This document shows positions 16,970-25,945 of a stretch of DNA of 46,903 bases, piece after piece. The stretch's first letter is position 1, and each line of letters opens with the position of its first letter. The notes beneath the pieces were generated by a model that was not told the origin of the DNA, did not search any database, and was given only the letters and a program-made list of their open reading frames with translations. Made by a program: the position numbers and the translations under genes. Source of the stretch: Gammaproteobacteria bacterium (GTDB lineage: Bacteria; Pseudomonadota; Gammaproteobacteria; Steroidobacterales; Steroidobacteraceae); the NCBI GenBank assembly GCA_027365225.1, contig DAHXNV010000015.1:1-46903 (forward strand), given 5' to 3'.

Positions 16970-18337
16970 ATGCTGCCCGTCGTCGCGCTGGTGGGTCGGC
17001 CCAATGTCGGCAAGTCGAGCCTGTTCAACGTTCTGACCGGGACGCGCGATGCCATCGTTGCCGATGTGCCGGGCCTGACCCGCGATCGTCAGTACGGTTT
17101 CGGCCGGGTCGGTCCCATGCCCAGCGTGCTGGTCGACACCGGCGGGCTCATCGAGAATCCCACGGGCCTGGAGGCGCAGATGCGCGCGCAGACCGAGCGG
17201 GCGGTCGAGGAAGCCGACCGTGTGGTGTTCGTGGTCGATGCGCGCTCGGGTCTGACGCCGCAGGATCAGTTTGTCGCGCGCGCGTTGCACCGCGCCGGCA
17301 AGCCCGTAACCGTGGCGCTGAACAAGAGCGAGGGACTCGACACCGAGGTGGCAGCCGCGGAATTCCACGCGCTCGGATTCGGCGAGCCGATCGGGATCTC
17401 GGCCAGCCACAGCCAGGGGTGTGACGAACTGATGGCGGCCGTGCTGCGCGACGTTGCCGCCGCGTCGGCCGATCGGGAGGCAGAGGATGCGGTGCGCATC
17501 GCCGTCATCGGTCGGCCTAACGTCGGCAAGTCGACGCTGGTCAACCGACTCATCGGCGAGGAGCGCGTAATCGCGAGCGACCAGCCCGGCACGACGCGCG
17601 ACAGCATCCTCGTGCCCTTCGAGCGCGACGGCCGCCGGTTCACGTTGATCGATACGGCGGGCGTGCGGCGCCGGGCGCGGGTGGCGGACACGATCGAGCG
17701 GGCGAGCGTCGCGAAGACGCTGCAGGCGATCGACGAGGCCCACGTCGTCGTCATGGTGCTCGATGCGCACGAGACGGTCGCCGAGCAGGACGCGAGCGTG
17801 CTCGGCATCGCCCTCGAGCGCGGCCGGGCGTTGATCATCGCGGTCAACAAATGGGACGGTATCGCCGCCGAGCAGCGCGAGGCGGTCCGCAACCAGCTTG
17901 CCCTGAGGCTCGATTTCGTGCCGTTTGCACCGGTGCACTTCATTTCGGCACGGCACGGCACCGGCGTCGGGGAGCTCGTGCAGGCGACGGTGCGCGCCTA
18001 TGAGGCCGCGATGCGGGAGATGCCCACCCGCGAGTTGACCCGTGCGCTCGAGCACGCCATTACGATGCATCAGCCGCCCCTGGTCCGGGGCCGGCGCATC
18101 AAGCTGCGCTATGCCCACCAGGGAGGGCGTAATCCACCGCGGGTGGTGATTCACGGGAATCAGACCGCCGCGGTGCCTGGCGCGTACACACGCTATCTCA
18201 TCAACGTGTTTCGCAAGACGTTCGATCTGTTCGCCACGCCCGTGGTCATCGAGTACCGCACGGATCGGAATCCATACGACAGACCATCTGGAGGCAAGCG
18301 CTCCGGGGGATCGCGCCGGGGCCGCGAGCGGCGCTGA
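16970..18337 (+). CDS. der: Ribosome assembly GTPase Der (EngA)
   Basis: Der is a double-domain GTPase needed for 50S subunit maturation. Two G1 motifs, GRPNVGKSS and GRPNVGKST, lead two tandem G domains. The G3 motif is DTGG in the first and DTAG in the second, and NKSEG and NKWDG are the G4 motifs. A C-terminal KH-like domain follows (KLRYAHQGGRNPPRVVIHGN). It is 455 residues long. It ends the bamB cluster and converges with the gcdH gene 21 bp away; no clear terminator hairpin is seen between them. Confidence 0.97.
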   Translation: MLPVVALVGRPNVGKSSLFNVLTGTRDAIVADVPGLTRDRQYGFGRVGPMPSVLVDTGGLIENPTGLEAQMRAQTERAVEEADRVVFVVDARSGLTPQDQFVARALHRAGKPVTVALNKSEGLDTEVAAAEFHALGFGEPIGISASHSQGCDELMAAVLRDVAAASADREAEDAVRIAVIGRPNVGKSTLVNRLIGEERVIASDQPGTTRDSILVPFERDGRRFTLIDTAGVRRRARVADTIERASVAKTLQAIDEAHVVVMVLDAHETVAEQDASVLGIALERGRALIIAVNKWDGIAAEQREAVRNQLALRLDFVPFAPVHFISARHGTGVGELVQATVRAYEAAMREMPTRELTRALEHAITMHQPPLVRGRRIKLRYAHQGGRNPPRVVIHGNQTAAVPGAYTRYLINVFRKTFDLFATPVVIEYRTDRNPYDRPSGGKRSGGSRRGRERR

Positions 18338-18358
18338 GGCGCGCTGCGCTGGAGCGTC

Positions 18359-19528
18359 TCAGAACGCGTTGTATCCGGTCAGCTCGCGACCGACCGAGAG
18401 CTGGTGGATGGTCTCCGTGCCCTCGTAGGTGATGACGCTCTCGAGGTTCAGCATGTGGCGGATCGGCACGTACTCGGCGCTGATGCCGGCCCCGCCGAGC
18501 AGATCGCGACTGTCACGCGCCACCTCGAGCGCCGCGCGACAGTTGTTCCACTTGGCGAGCGATACCTGCACGGGCTGCAGCGCGCCGCGATCCTTCAGGC
18601 GGCCGAGCTCGAGCGCCAGCAGTTGCGCGCCGGTGATCCGGCGGGCCATCTCGGCCAGCCGGATCTGCACGGCCTGATTCTGGGTCAGCGGACGGCCGAA
18701 CAGCGCTCGGCCGCCGCCGTACTCCAGCGCCTGCGCCAAGCAGGCCTGCGCGGCTCCGACCACTCCCCAGGCGATGCCGTAGCGAGCTTGTGTCAGGCAC
18801 GACAACGGCCCCTTCAGGCCCGTCACCCCGGGCAGCACGTTCTGCGGAGGAACCACCACGTCATCGAAGAACAGCGCCGAAGTGATCGAGGCGCGCAGCG
18901 AGAATTTGCGCTCGATCAGCTGGGTGGTGAACCCCGGCATGTTCTTCTCGAGGAGGAATCCGCGGATACCGTCGTCGGTTTGCGCCCACACCACGGCCAG
19001 GTCGGCGATCGAGCCGTTGGTGATCCACATCTTCGCGCCGTTCACAATCCAATCGCGGCCGCGCTGGCGGGCGTGGGTCTTCATGTTGGCCGGATCGGAG
19101 CCGCCTTGCGGCTCGGTCAGGCCGAAGCAGCCGATGAGCTCCCCGCGCGCCATGGCCGGCAGATACCGCTCCTTCTGTTCCGGGGAGCCGTACGCGTGGA
19201 TCGGATACATGCACAGCGACGATTGCACCGATACGAAGCTGCGAATGCCCGAGTCGCCACGTTCCAGCTCCTGGCAGATCAGGCCATAGCAGATCGCATT
19301 CAAGCCCGCGCAACCGTACCCGCTCAGCGAGGGGCCGAGCAGACCGAGCGAGGCGAGCTCGGGCACGAGCTCGATTGGAAAGCGGTGCGACTCGAAGCAT
19401 TCGCGGATGATGGGCAGTACGCGTGCATCGACGAGGCGGCGCACGGAGTCCTGCACCATCCGCTCCTCTTCGGTAAGCGAGGCGCGCACATCGTAGAGGT
19501 CCAGAGGATCGAGCGTTTGGGTCGACAC
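18359..19528 (-). CDS. gcdH: Glutaryl-CoA dehydrogenase (acyl-CoA dehydrogenase family)
   Basis: The enzyme oxidises and decarboxylates glutaryl-CoA to crotonyl-CoA in lysine and tryptophan breakdown. The 389-residue product has the FAD-binding CFGLTEPQGGSDPANMKT, and the sequence GYGCAGLNAICYGLICQELE aligns with known glutaryl-CoA dehydrogenases. The catalytic glutamate (E369) is in TYEGTETIHQL, followed by GRELTGYNAF at the C-terminus. The start is a GTG. No other catabolic gene is nearby. Assignment to gcdH over other acyl-CoA dehydrogenases rests on these segments. Confidence 0.88.
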   Translation of the reverse strand: MSTQTLDPLDLYDVRASLTEEERMVQDSVRRLVDARVLPIIRECFESHRFPIELVPELASLGLLGPSLSGYGCAGLNAICYGLICQELERGDSGIRSFVSVQSSLCMYPIHAYGSPEQKERYLPAMARGELIGCFGLTEPQGGSDPANMKTHARQRGRDWIVNGAKMWITNGSIADLAVVWAQTDDGIRGFLLEKNMPGFTTQLIERKFSLRASITSALFFDDVVVPPQNVLPGVTGLKGPLSCLTQARYGIAWGVVGAAQACLAQALEYGGGRALFGRPLTQNQAVQIRLAEMARRITGAQLLALELGRLKDRGALQPVQVSLAKWNNCRAALEVARDSRDLLGGAGISAEYVPIRHMLNLESVITYEGTETIHQLSVGRELTGYNAF

Positions 19529-19715
19529 GCGAATCCACTCCCAAAAAATGCCGGAGCGGCCCGGCGCGCAGGCCGCGGTGAAGCGGGCGATGATACCCTA
19601 CTCGCCGGTAGATTCGCCCGCGCGATCGGCGCGGCGGCGGGGCGGGCACGTCCAGGATAAATACGTTGCGCGCTCGGACTTGCCGTTTCGACCGAAGTCG
19701 CCGACAGTATCGGCC

Positions 19716-21008
19716 ATGACCGCGCGTCACTGTCCGGCCTTGTTCGTGAGCGCACCGGCCTCGGGTCAGGGCAAGACGATGGTGACCGCCGCGCTGGCAC
19801 GCTTGCACAGCGCCCGCGGCCTGCGGGTCCGTGTCTTCAAAGTGGGTCCGGACTTCCTGGATCCGACCATCCTCGCATGCTCCGCCGGCGCGGCCGTCTA
19901 CCAGCTCGACGGGTGGTTGGGGGGCGAGGCGCATTGCCGCCGGCTGCTGTACGAGGCGGCGCAGCGAGCCGATTTGATCCTGCTCGAAGGTGTCATGGGG
20001 TTGCACGACGGCACGCCGAGCAACGCCGAGTTCGCCCGCAGTCTCGGCGTTCCGGTCGTGGCAGTGATCGATGCCGAGGCCATGGCTCAGACCTTCGGTG
20101 CCGTGGCCCTGGGCCTGGCGAATTACCTCCCGCAGCTACCCTGGTACGGGGCGTTCGGCAATCGAGTGGCCAGCGAGCGTCACGCGCAGCTCCTGCGCGA
20201 GGGCATGCCGAGCGGGATGCGCTTGCTCGGCACGCTGGCGCGCGAGGACGCATGTGAGCTGCCGGACCGGCACCTCGGCTTGGTGCAGGCGCAGGAGGTC
20301 GATGATCTCGATGAGCGGCTGGCGGGCGCTGCGCGTCTGATCGCCGCCACAGAGCTCGCCGCCCTGCCGCCGGCGGTCGAGTTTCCGGCGGTGGAGCCCG
20401 TGGCGCTGACGCCGCTGCTGGCCGGGGTGCGCATCGGTATCGCGCGCGACCGCGCGTTCTCGTTCATTTATCAGGCCAACCTCGATCTGCTGGAGGCGCT
20501 GGGCGCGCGGCTGGAGTTCTTCTCGCCGCTCACGGACCCGATGTTGCCTGCCGTGGACAGCGTGTATCTGCCGGGCGGCTATCCGGAGCTGCATCTCGAT
20601 GCGCTCAGCGCCAACCGTGCCTTCGCCGCCGCGCTCCTGCGTCACGCGCAGGCGGGCAAGCCGCTCTACGCCGAGTGTGGCGGGCTGCTCTATCTGCTCG
20701 AGTCGGTGACCGACATGCGCGGACGGCGCGCCATCATGAGCGGCATCCTGCCCGGCAACGCGCTGATGCACGCGCGCCTGAAAGGTCTCGGCTATCAATC
20801 CGCGCCGATGCCCGGCGGAATGCTGCGCGGCCATACCTTCCACCATTCGACCATCGAGACGAACCTGCCGCCGGCGGCGTGCGCCGAGCGGCGGGAAGAC
20901 GGCGCCGCGGGGGAGCGCATTTACGTGCAACAGCGGGTGGTGGGCAGCTATTTTCACGCCTATTTCCCCTCCAACCCCATCGCCGCCGCGCGATTGTTTC
21001 AACCGTGA
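19716..21008 (+). CDS. cobB: Cobyrinate a,c-diamide synthase (CobB/CbiA)
   Basis: The enzyme uses ATP and glutamine to amidate the a and c side chains of cobyrinate in cobalamin biosynthesis. The N-terminal ATPase domain starts with the P-loop SAPASGQGKTMV and has FKVGPDFLDPTILA and EGVMGLHDG. The C-terminal class I glutaminase has YLPGGYPELH, the nucleophile cysteine in YAECGGLLYLLE and a histidine in GSYFHAYFPSNP. Length is 430 residues. No other cobalamin gene or recognisable cobalamin riboswitch is in the window, so it is an isolated member of the pathway here. Confidence 0.93.
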   Translation: MTARHCPALFVSAPASGQGKTMVTAALARLHSARGLRVRVFKVGPDFLDPTILACSAGAAVYQLDGWLGGEAHCRRLLYEAAQRADLILLEGVMGLHDGTPSNAEFARSLGVPVVAVIDAEAMAQTFGAVALGLANYLPQLPWYGAFGNRVASERHAQLLREGMPSGMRLLGTLAREDACELPDRHLGLVQAQEVDDLDERLAGAARLIAATELAALPPAVEFPAVEPVALTPLLAGVRIGIARDRAFSFIYQANLDLLEALGARLEFFSPLTDPMLPAVDSVYLPGGYPELHLDALSANRAFAAALLRHAQAGKPLYAECGGLLYLLESVTDMRGRRAIMSGILPGNALMHARLKGLGYQSAPMPGGMLRGHTFHHSTIETNLPPAACAERREDGAAGERIYVQQRVVGSYFHAYFPSNPIAAARLFQP

Positions 21009-21081
21009 CCCGGCGCGGGTGGCCGACCCCCGGGCCGTCGGCGCCGGCTCGCAGAGCGCCTCGGAACGGGAGTTCGCACCC

Positions 21082-21693
21082 ATGTCTGCCACGGTCATAG
21101 GGCCGGATGGACGGCGCCGATGCGCCTTTTGCATTGCCGCCCCGCAATACGTGGCCTATCACGATACGGAATGGGGTTTCCCGGTTGCCGATGATCGCCG
21201 GGTGTTCGAGAAGCTGAGTCTCGAGGGTTTCCAGTCGGGTCTGAGCTGGTGGACCATTCTGCAGAAGCGCGACCGCTTCCGCGCCGTCTTTCATCAGTTC
21301 GACATCGCGCGGATCGCCCGATTCACCTCCCGGGATGTTGCCCGGCTGCTCGGGGATGCCGGCATCGTGCGTCACCGCGGCAAGATCGAGGCGGTGATCC
21401 ACAATGCGCGGCGGGCCGAGGAACTCATCGGCCGCGAGGGGTCGCTTGCGGCGTTCGTGTGGCGGTATGCGCCGCCGCACACCGCCCGGGCGGCTCGCTC
21501 GCCGGTGTCGACATCGCCCGAGTCGATCGCGCTGTCGCAGGCCCTGAAGAGGCTCGGCTGGCGGTTCGTGGGCCCAACGACAGCGTACGCCTTCATGCAG
21601 GCGATGGGCTTGATCAATGACCATGCCGAAGCCTGCGTGGTCCGGGCGCAAGCGGAACACGCGCGCCGCCGATTCACTCGGCCAGGTCTCTAG
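21082..21693 (+). CDS. tag: DNA-3-methyladenine glycosylase I
   Basis: Tag removes 3-methyladenine from alkylated DNA. The 203-residue protein has the zinc-snap ligands of the family: cysteine in RRCAFC, histidine in YHDTEWGFPV, and the C-terminal pair in NDHAEACVV. The base-recognition segment FEKLSLEGFQSGLSWWTIL is intact. I chose the ATG at 21082, which gives the usual N-terminus; the frame is open to an earlier codon at 21019. It follows cobB by 73 bp in the same orientation but has no functional link to it. Confidence 0.95.
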   Translation: MSATVIGPDGRRRCAFCIAAPQYVAYHDTEWGFPVADDRRVFEKLSLEGFQSGLSWWTILQKRDRFRAVFHQFDIARIARFTSRDVARLLGDAGIVRHRGKIEAVIHNARRAEELIGREGSLAAFVWRYAPPHTARAARSPVSTSPESIALSQALKRLGWRFVGPTTAYAFMQAMGLINDHAEACVVRAQAEHARRRFTRPGL

Positions 21694-22399
21694 GCTGCGC
21701 CGACCGACCCGTCTGCCGCCCGATTCGCGGGCGGGCCGCGCCGCGGCGCAAGCGCCTGGCAAACCCACCGAGATTGTCATGCCGGACCACGGCACCGAGC
21801 GCCGCGCTCTCGTCATCGGGCGCCTGATCGACGCCCCGCAGCCCCGCGGGTCCGTATTCGCGACGGCGGCGGGTAAAGCGTGGCGGTTCAACGGCCGGCG
21901 GGCGTCGGGTCCGCCGCGTTCCCAAGGGCCCGCATGCCCTCGCGAGGCGCGGGTCGGCCGAGACAGGACGGATTTCACTCCAGCGAGCGCGGTTTCGATG
22001 TCCGGGCTGTTCTCCCTGAAGAGGGATACCGCGACAGGTGGGGGTGCGTATGATGGTCAAGGTCGTAACGAGTTGGCGCGAGCACTCCCGCGCCGGCGGC
22101 GTCGCTGCGGCGGACGCCGGCCTCCTTGCGGAATAGACCCGGCGACCGACCTCGCGGGCTTGAATGGACGGCGTGGGCGTGAGCGGTGGCTTGCGCCCGT
22201 GGAGTGGAATACCGGCTGAACGAGGGCTGAATGCGGCGTTGCCCACTGACGGGCCTGCCGCCCGCGCGAAGAATTCTCGCGGCCGCGCGAGCCCGGCTCG
22301 CTTGATTGCACCACCGGTTTTGCTAAGGTCCCCACCGACATCCGCACCGCAATGTTTGCCATAAAGCGCCACACGGACGGCCGCAGGAGCAAGCGAGAC
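21694..22399. other. Long intergenic stretch with no confident gene
   Basis: This 706-bp stretch lies between tag and the HAD phosphatase. Open frames are present on both strands but look like composition-driven frames rich in Arg, Pro and Ala. The single suggestive piece is on the plus strand near 21779: RALVIGRLIDAPQP resembles the start of SRPBCC/AHSA1 domain proteins but decays at once. I see no RNA gene or clear terminator. Confidence 0.45.
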
Positions 22400-23206
22400 A
22401 TGACGACGAAACACTACATGCTGGCGTCAGACTTCGACCAGACGCTCAGTTTCAATGATTCCGGGCACGTGCTCGCGGAGCTGCTCGGTGTCGGTGATTT
22501 CCAACAGAAGGTGGACGGACTGGCGCGCAGCAACCTGGTGCAGCAGGGCGGCGAACTCGCCTACCTGATCCGACACGATCCGGATTTCCGCGGCGTGCGT
22601 CGCGAGCATTTGATCGAGGCGGGGCGGCGCGTGCGCCTGAAGGCCGCGTTGCCGACGCTGGTGAGCGTTCTGCGCAACGGGGTCGAGGAGAGTCGCTTCT
22701 CGTTCTTCGTCGTTTCCGCGGCGCCGCGCGAGGTAGTGGTATCGGCGCTCGCCGATGTCGTGCCGGCGGAGCACATCTACGGCACCGAGTTCGAATACGA
22801 CCCGGTGTCGGGCGAGGTGAGCAGCATCAAGCGCGTGGTGGCCGGTTACGGCAAGGTGGCGGTGATCGACGAGTTGAGCCGGGAGCATGACATTCACCCG
22901 GACCGCGTCATCTACGTCGGGGACGGCAGTTCCGACGTGCATGTCATGCTGCATGTCAACAATGGCGAGGGCTTCACCATCGCGGTGTCGGAGAATCGCC
23001 AGCTTGCGCGCATCGCCCGCTGCACCGTGCTCAGCGACAACGCGTGCAGCGTGCTCGTTCCGGTGTTCGATCAGTTGCTCGACATGCGCATGCCCGAGAT
23101 TCGGCGCGTGTTCGAGGCTAACGGCCTGCGCCTGGAGGAGTGGGAGCGGGCGCGCACCAACCGTGTGCTGATCCGCGAGACGCCGGGCGCCCCGGCGGCG
23201 GTGTAA
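22400..23206 (+). CDS. HAD-superfamily phosphatase (phosphoserine phosphatase-like)
   Basis: The 268-residue product is a class I HAD hydrolase. The nucleophile motif is DFDQTLS (D11, D13). A motif II region follows in FFVVSAAPREVV, and motif III/IV is YVGDGSSDVHVM. The cap region between residues 20 and 100 is helical. The overall shape is that of phosphoserine phosphatase or related small-metabolite phosphatases; the substrate cannot be named. The ATG at 22400 follows an AGGAG about 12 bp upstream; an earlier in-frame ATG at 22352 adds an unlikely basic leader. A small membrane-protein gene follows 5 bp after the stop. Confidence 0.8.
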   Translation: MTTKHYMLASDFDQTLSFNDSGHVLAELLGVGDFQQKVDGLARSNLVQQGGELAYLIRHDPDFRGVRREHLIEAGRRVRLKAALPTLVSVLRNGVEESRFSFFVVSAAPREVVVSALADVVPAEHIYGTEFEYDPVSGEVSSIKRVVAGYGKVAVIDELSREHDIHPDRVIYVGDGSSDVHVMLHVNNGEGFTIAVSENRQLARIARCTVLSDNACSVLVPVFDQLLDMRMPEIRRVFEANGLRLEEWERARTNRVLIRETPGAPAAV

Positions 23207-23211
23207 GGCCC

Positions 23212-23466
23212 ATGACCGTTTCCCCGGCGGATGTGCTTGGGTGGACTGCCACTGCGGTGTTCGTGGCGTCTTACTTCTTCTCCCGGCCGTCGCTGTTGCG
23301 CGGCCTGCAGATGGTCGGGGCGGCGCTTTGGATCTTGTACGGAATCCGCATCGCCGCGCTGCCCGTGATTGCCGCCAATGCGCTGGTGTTCTCCGCGGCG
23401 GCATGGACGCTGGCGCGGGGCCGGGCGCGCGCCCGACGCGAGGCATCGGCCGGCGCGGCGCCGTAG
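23212..23466 (+). CDS. Small membrane protein, PQ-loop/YgjV-like
   Basis: The 84-residue protein has about three hydrophobic segments: DVLGWTATAVFVASYFF, MVGAALWILYGIRIAALPVI and AANALVFSAAAWTLA. A basic tail follows. The pattern of a glycine-tryptophan pair in the first helix and an N-A pair in the third resembles small half-SWEET or YgjV-type inner-membrane proteins. Function is unknown. It begins 5 bp after the HAD phosphatase gene and is probably co-transcribed with it. Confidence 0.65.
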   Translation: MTVSPADVLGWTATAVFVASYFFSRPSLLRGLQMVGAALWILYGIRIAALPVIAANALVFSAAAWTLARGRARARREASAGAAP

Positions 23467-23522
23467 GCGCGCCGCGCAGGGGCCGAACGCGCGGCAGGAG
23501 CGAGCGCGCAGCCCGGGCTCGG

Positions 23523-24059
23523 TCAGCCGGTTTCGCTTGCCGGCGGGGTGATCGCCGGCTGGCGGCTGCGGCGCAGCACGCCGAGGGAGTATGCGAAGTA
23601 ATAGGCGATGAACGTGCCGGAAATCGCGAACGTCAGCGGACTCTCGGGCGGCAACGGCGCGCCGTGCGGATTTACCGCCGTAGCGACCGCAAGCTGGTGG
23701 TATACGTCCAGAAAGTCGTAGACCATCCAGAGGAGAAACGACACCGTGACGATCAAGCCGACATACGTGTGCGGCGTATAGAAGCGGCCCTCGGGGGTGG
23801 ACTCGAAGCGCGTATGCCGCACGCCGAGGCCAGCGAGCGCGGCCCCGCAGGCGCCCCCGGCGAGCAGGGCGGCCAGCGTGCGCAACTCGGCGCTCGCGAG
23901 CAGGATGGCCAGGACGCCGAAGACGGCAAAGAGCGCGATGCGCACCGTCAGGCGGCGCGGCTTTACGCGCTGGCGGCCGAACGCGCGCCGCACGCGCAGG
24001 TAGATCCGCACGCCGATCAGTGCCGCGACGAGGATCAGTACGATGACATTGGCATGCAT
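23523..24059 (-). CDS. CcdC-like (DUF1453-type) membrane protein
   Basis: The 178-residue product has about five membrane helices: one at residues 3-18, two around residues 40-80 and two in the C-terminal half. Between them lies a conserved-looking loop, TRFESTPEGRFYTPHTYVG. The early basic stretch RVRRAFGRQRVKPRRLTVR sits on the cytoplasmic side. This arrangement matches a family of uncharacterised proteobacterial membrane proteins related to CcdC. I chose the ATG at 24059, which places the first helix at the N-terminus; the frame is open to 24119. It converges with the small membrane-protein gene. Confidence 0.7.
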   Translation of the reverse strand: MHANVIVLILVAALIGVRIYLRVRRAFGRQRVKPRRLTVRIALFAVFGVLAILLASAELRTLAALLAGGACGAALAGLGVRHTRFESTPEGRFYTPHTYVGLIVTVSFLLWMVYDFLDVYHQLAVATAVNPHGAPLPPESPLTFAISGTFIAYYFAYSLGVLRRSRQPAITPPASETG

Positions 24060-24330
24060 GTGGGTTGCACGGTCCTGCCGGGTCGGATACTCATGCCCGC
24101 CGCCGCGGCGATCGGGCACGCAATGAGGACGGGTCGCTCGCGTGTCCGGTGCGAATACCCGCTGCGGTGGCGGTTCGCGCCGCCCACGGCCGCAGAGCCG
24201 GCGGCGCGCATCATCATGGGGCGCGCTGATGCTGCGGCGAAGATCGTTGCTCGAGTAGGCGGTTCCAACGTTACGCTACCGTGTGCATGCGGGCTGCCGG
24301 ATGCTGCGAGTCCGGCCGTCAGGCTGGCGG

Positions 24331-25935
24331 TCACTCCCACTCGATCGTGGCAGGCGGTTTGCCGCTGATGTCGTAGACCACGCGCGAGATGCCCTCAACC
24401 TCGTTGACGATCCGCCGGGAGACGACGTCGAGGAAGTCATACGGCAGGCGCGCCCAGTGCGCGGTCATGAAGTCGATGGTCTCTACGGCGCGCAGTGCAA
24501 TGACATAGTCATAACGGCGGCCATCGCCCATGACGCCGACCGAGCGCACGGGCAGGAATACCGCAAAGGCCTGGCTGGTGCGATCGTACAGATCGTGACG
24601 GCGCAGCTCCTCGATGAAGATCGCGTCCGCCCGGCGCAGCAGGTCGGCGTATTCCTTGCGCACTTCCCCGAGGATGCGTACGCCGAGGCCGGGCCCGGGG
24701 AACGGGTGGCGATGGACCATCTCGCGCGGCAGCCCGAGCTCGATGCCGAGCCGGCGCACCTCGTCCTTGAACAGCTCGCGCAGCGGCTCGAGCAACTCCA
24801 GGTGCATTGTCTCGGGCAAGCCGCCGACGTTGTGATGCGACTTGATCACGTGGGCTTTGCCGGTGCGCGCGCCGGCCGATTCGATGACGTCGGGGTAGAT
24901 GGTGCCCTGGGCGAGGAAGTGCACTCCCTGCAGCGCACGCGCCTGCTCGTCGAAGACTTCGACGAAGGTGCGGCCGATGATCTTGCGCTTGGCTTCCGGG
25001 TCGGTGATGCCGGCGAGAGCGGCGAGGAAGCGCTGCTCGGCGTCCACGCGGATTACCCGCACGCCGAGGTGCTCGGCGAAGGTGCTCATGACCTGATCGC
25101 CCTCGCCGAGGCGCAGCAGGCCGTGATCGACGAAGACGCACACCAGCTGCTCGCCTATGGCGCGCTGCACGAGTGCCGCGACCACCGAGGAATCGACGCC
25201 GCCGGAGAGGCCAAGCAGCACCTTGCGCGCACCGACCCGCGCGCGTACGCGCGCGATCGCCTCCTCGATGATGTTGTCCGTGCTCCACAAGGCCGCGCAG
25301 CCGCAGATCTCCCGCACGAAGCGTTCGAGCAGGCGCGCCCCCTGTCTCGTGTGCGTCACCTCGGGATGAAACTGCACGCCGTAGAAACGCCGCTGCTCGT
25401 CGCACATCGCCGCATACGGGATCGAGCCCGTGCTCGCGCAGCCGATGAATCCGGCCGGCAGCGTCGCGACGCGATCACCATGACTCATCCACACCTCGAG
25501 CACCGCGCGGCCACGCGGGTCGCGCCGGTCCTGGAGCTCATCGAGCAGCCGGCAGGGAGCGGTGAGCGTCACTTCCGCGTACCCGAACTCCCGTTCGGCG
25601 GACCCGATCACCCGGCCGCCGAGCTGCTGGGCCATGGTCTGCATGCCGTAACAGATGCCGAGCACGGGCACGCCGAGCTGGAAGACCGCGGCCGGGGCTG
25701 CGGGGGCGGCGGCGCCGGTGACCGACTCGGGACCACCGGAGAGGATCACGCCCCGCGGCTTGAACCGCCGCACGCTCTCATCCGTGATGTCCCAGGGATG
25801 GATTTCGCAATAGACACCGAACTCCCGTACGCGGCGCGCGATGAGCTGGGTGTATTGGGCGCCGAAGTCCAGTACGAGGATGCGGTCGGCGTGGATGTCC
25901 GCGTGCGGCGCCTGGGCCGGAGTCGGGCTGGTCAT
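24331..25935 (-). CDS. guaA: GMP synthase (glutamine-hydrolysing)
   Basis: GuaA converts XMP to GMP, the last step of guanine nucleotide synthesis. The N-terminal glutaminase domain has the nucleophile cysteine C95 in [12 protein letters not shown] and the histidine in QFHPEVTHT. The ATP-pyrophosphatase domain has the loop [11 protein letters not shown]. The C-terminal dimerisation domain ends in [13 protein letters not shown]. The length of 534 residues fits the family. It lies 10 bp downstream of guaB on the same strand, forming the classic guaBA operon. Confidence 0.98.
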   Translation of the reverse strand: MTSPTPAQAPHADIHADRILVLDFGAQYTQLIARRVREFGVYCEIHPWDITDESVRRFKPRGVILSGGPESVTGAAAPAAPAAVFQLGVPVLGICYGMQTMAQQLGGRVIGSAEREFGYAEVTLTAPCRLLDELQDRRDPRGRAVLEVWMSHGDRVATLPAGFIGCASTGSIPYAAMCDEQRRFYGVQFHPEVTHTRQGARLLERFVREICGCAALWSTDNIIEEAIARVRARVGARKVLLGLSGGVDSSVVAALVQRAIGEQLVCVFVDHGLLRLGEGDQVMSTFAEHLGVRVIRVDAEQRFLAALAGITDPEAKRKIIGRTFVEVFDEQARALQGVHFLAQGTIYPDVIESAGARTGKAHVIKSHHNVGGLPETMHLELLEPLRELFKDEVRRLGIELGLPREMVHRHPFPGPGLGVRILGEVRKEYADLLRRADAIFIEELRRHDLYDRTSQAFAVFLPVRSVGVMGDGRRYDYVIALRAVETIDFMTAHWARLPYDFLDVVSRRIVNEVEGISRVVYDISGKPPATIEWE

Positions 25936-25945
25936 GCGCGCTCGA

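Noticed and set aside
19529-19715. Cobalamin riboswitch upstream of cobB
   Set aside because: I looked for a B12-box-like segment in the 187-bp gap and found none.
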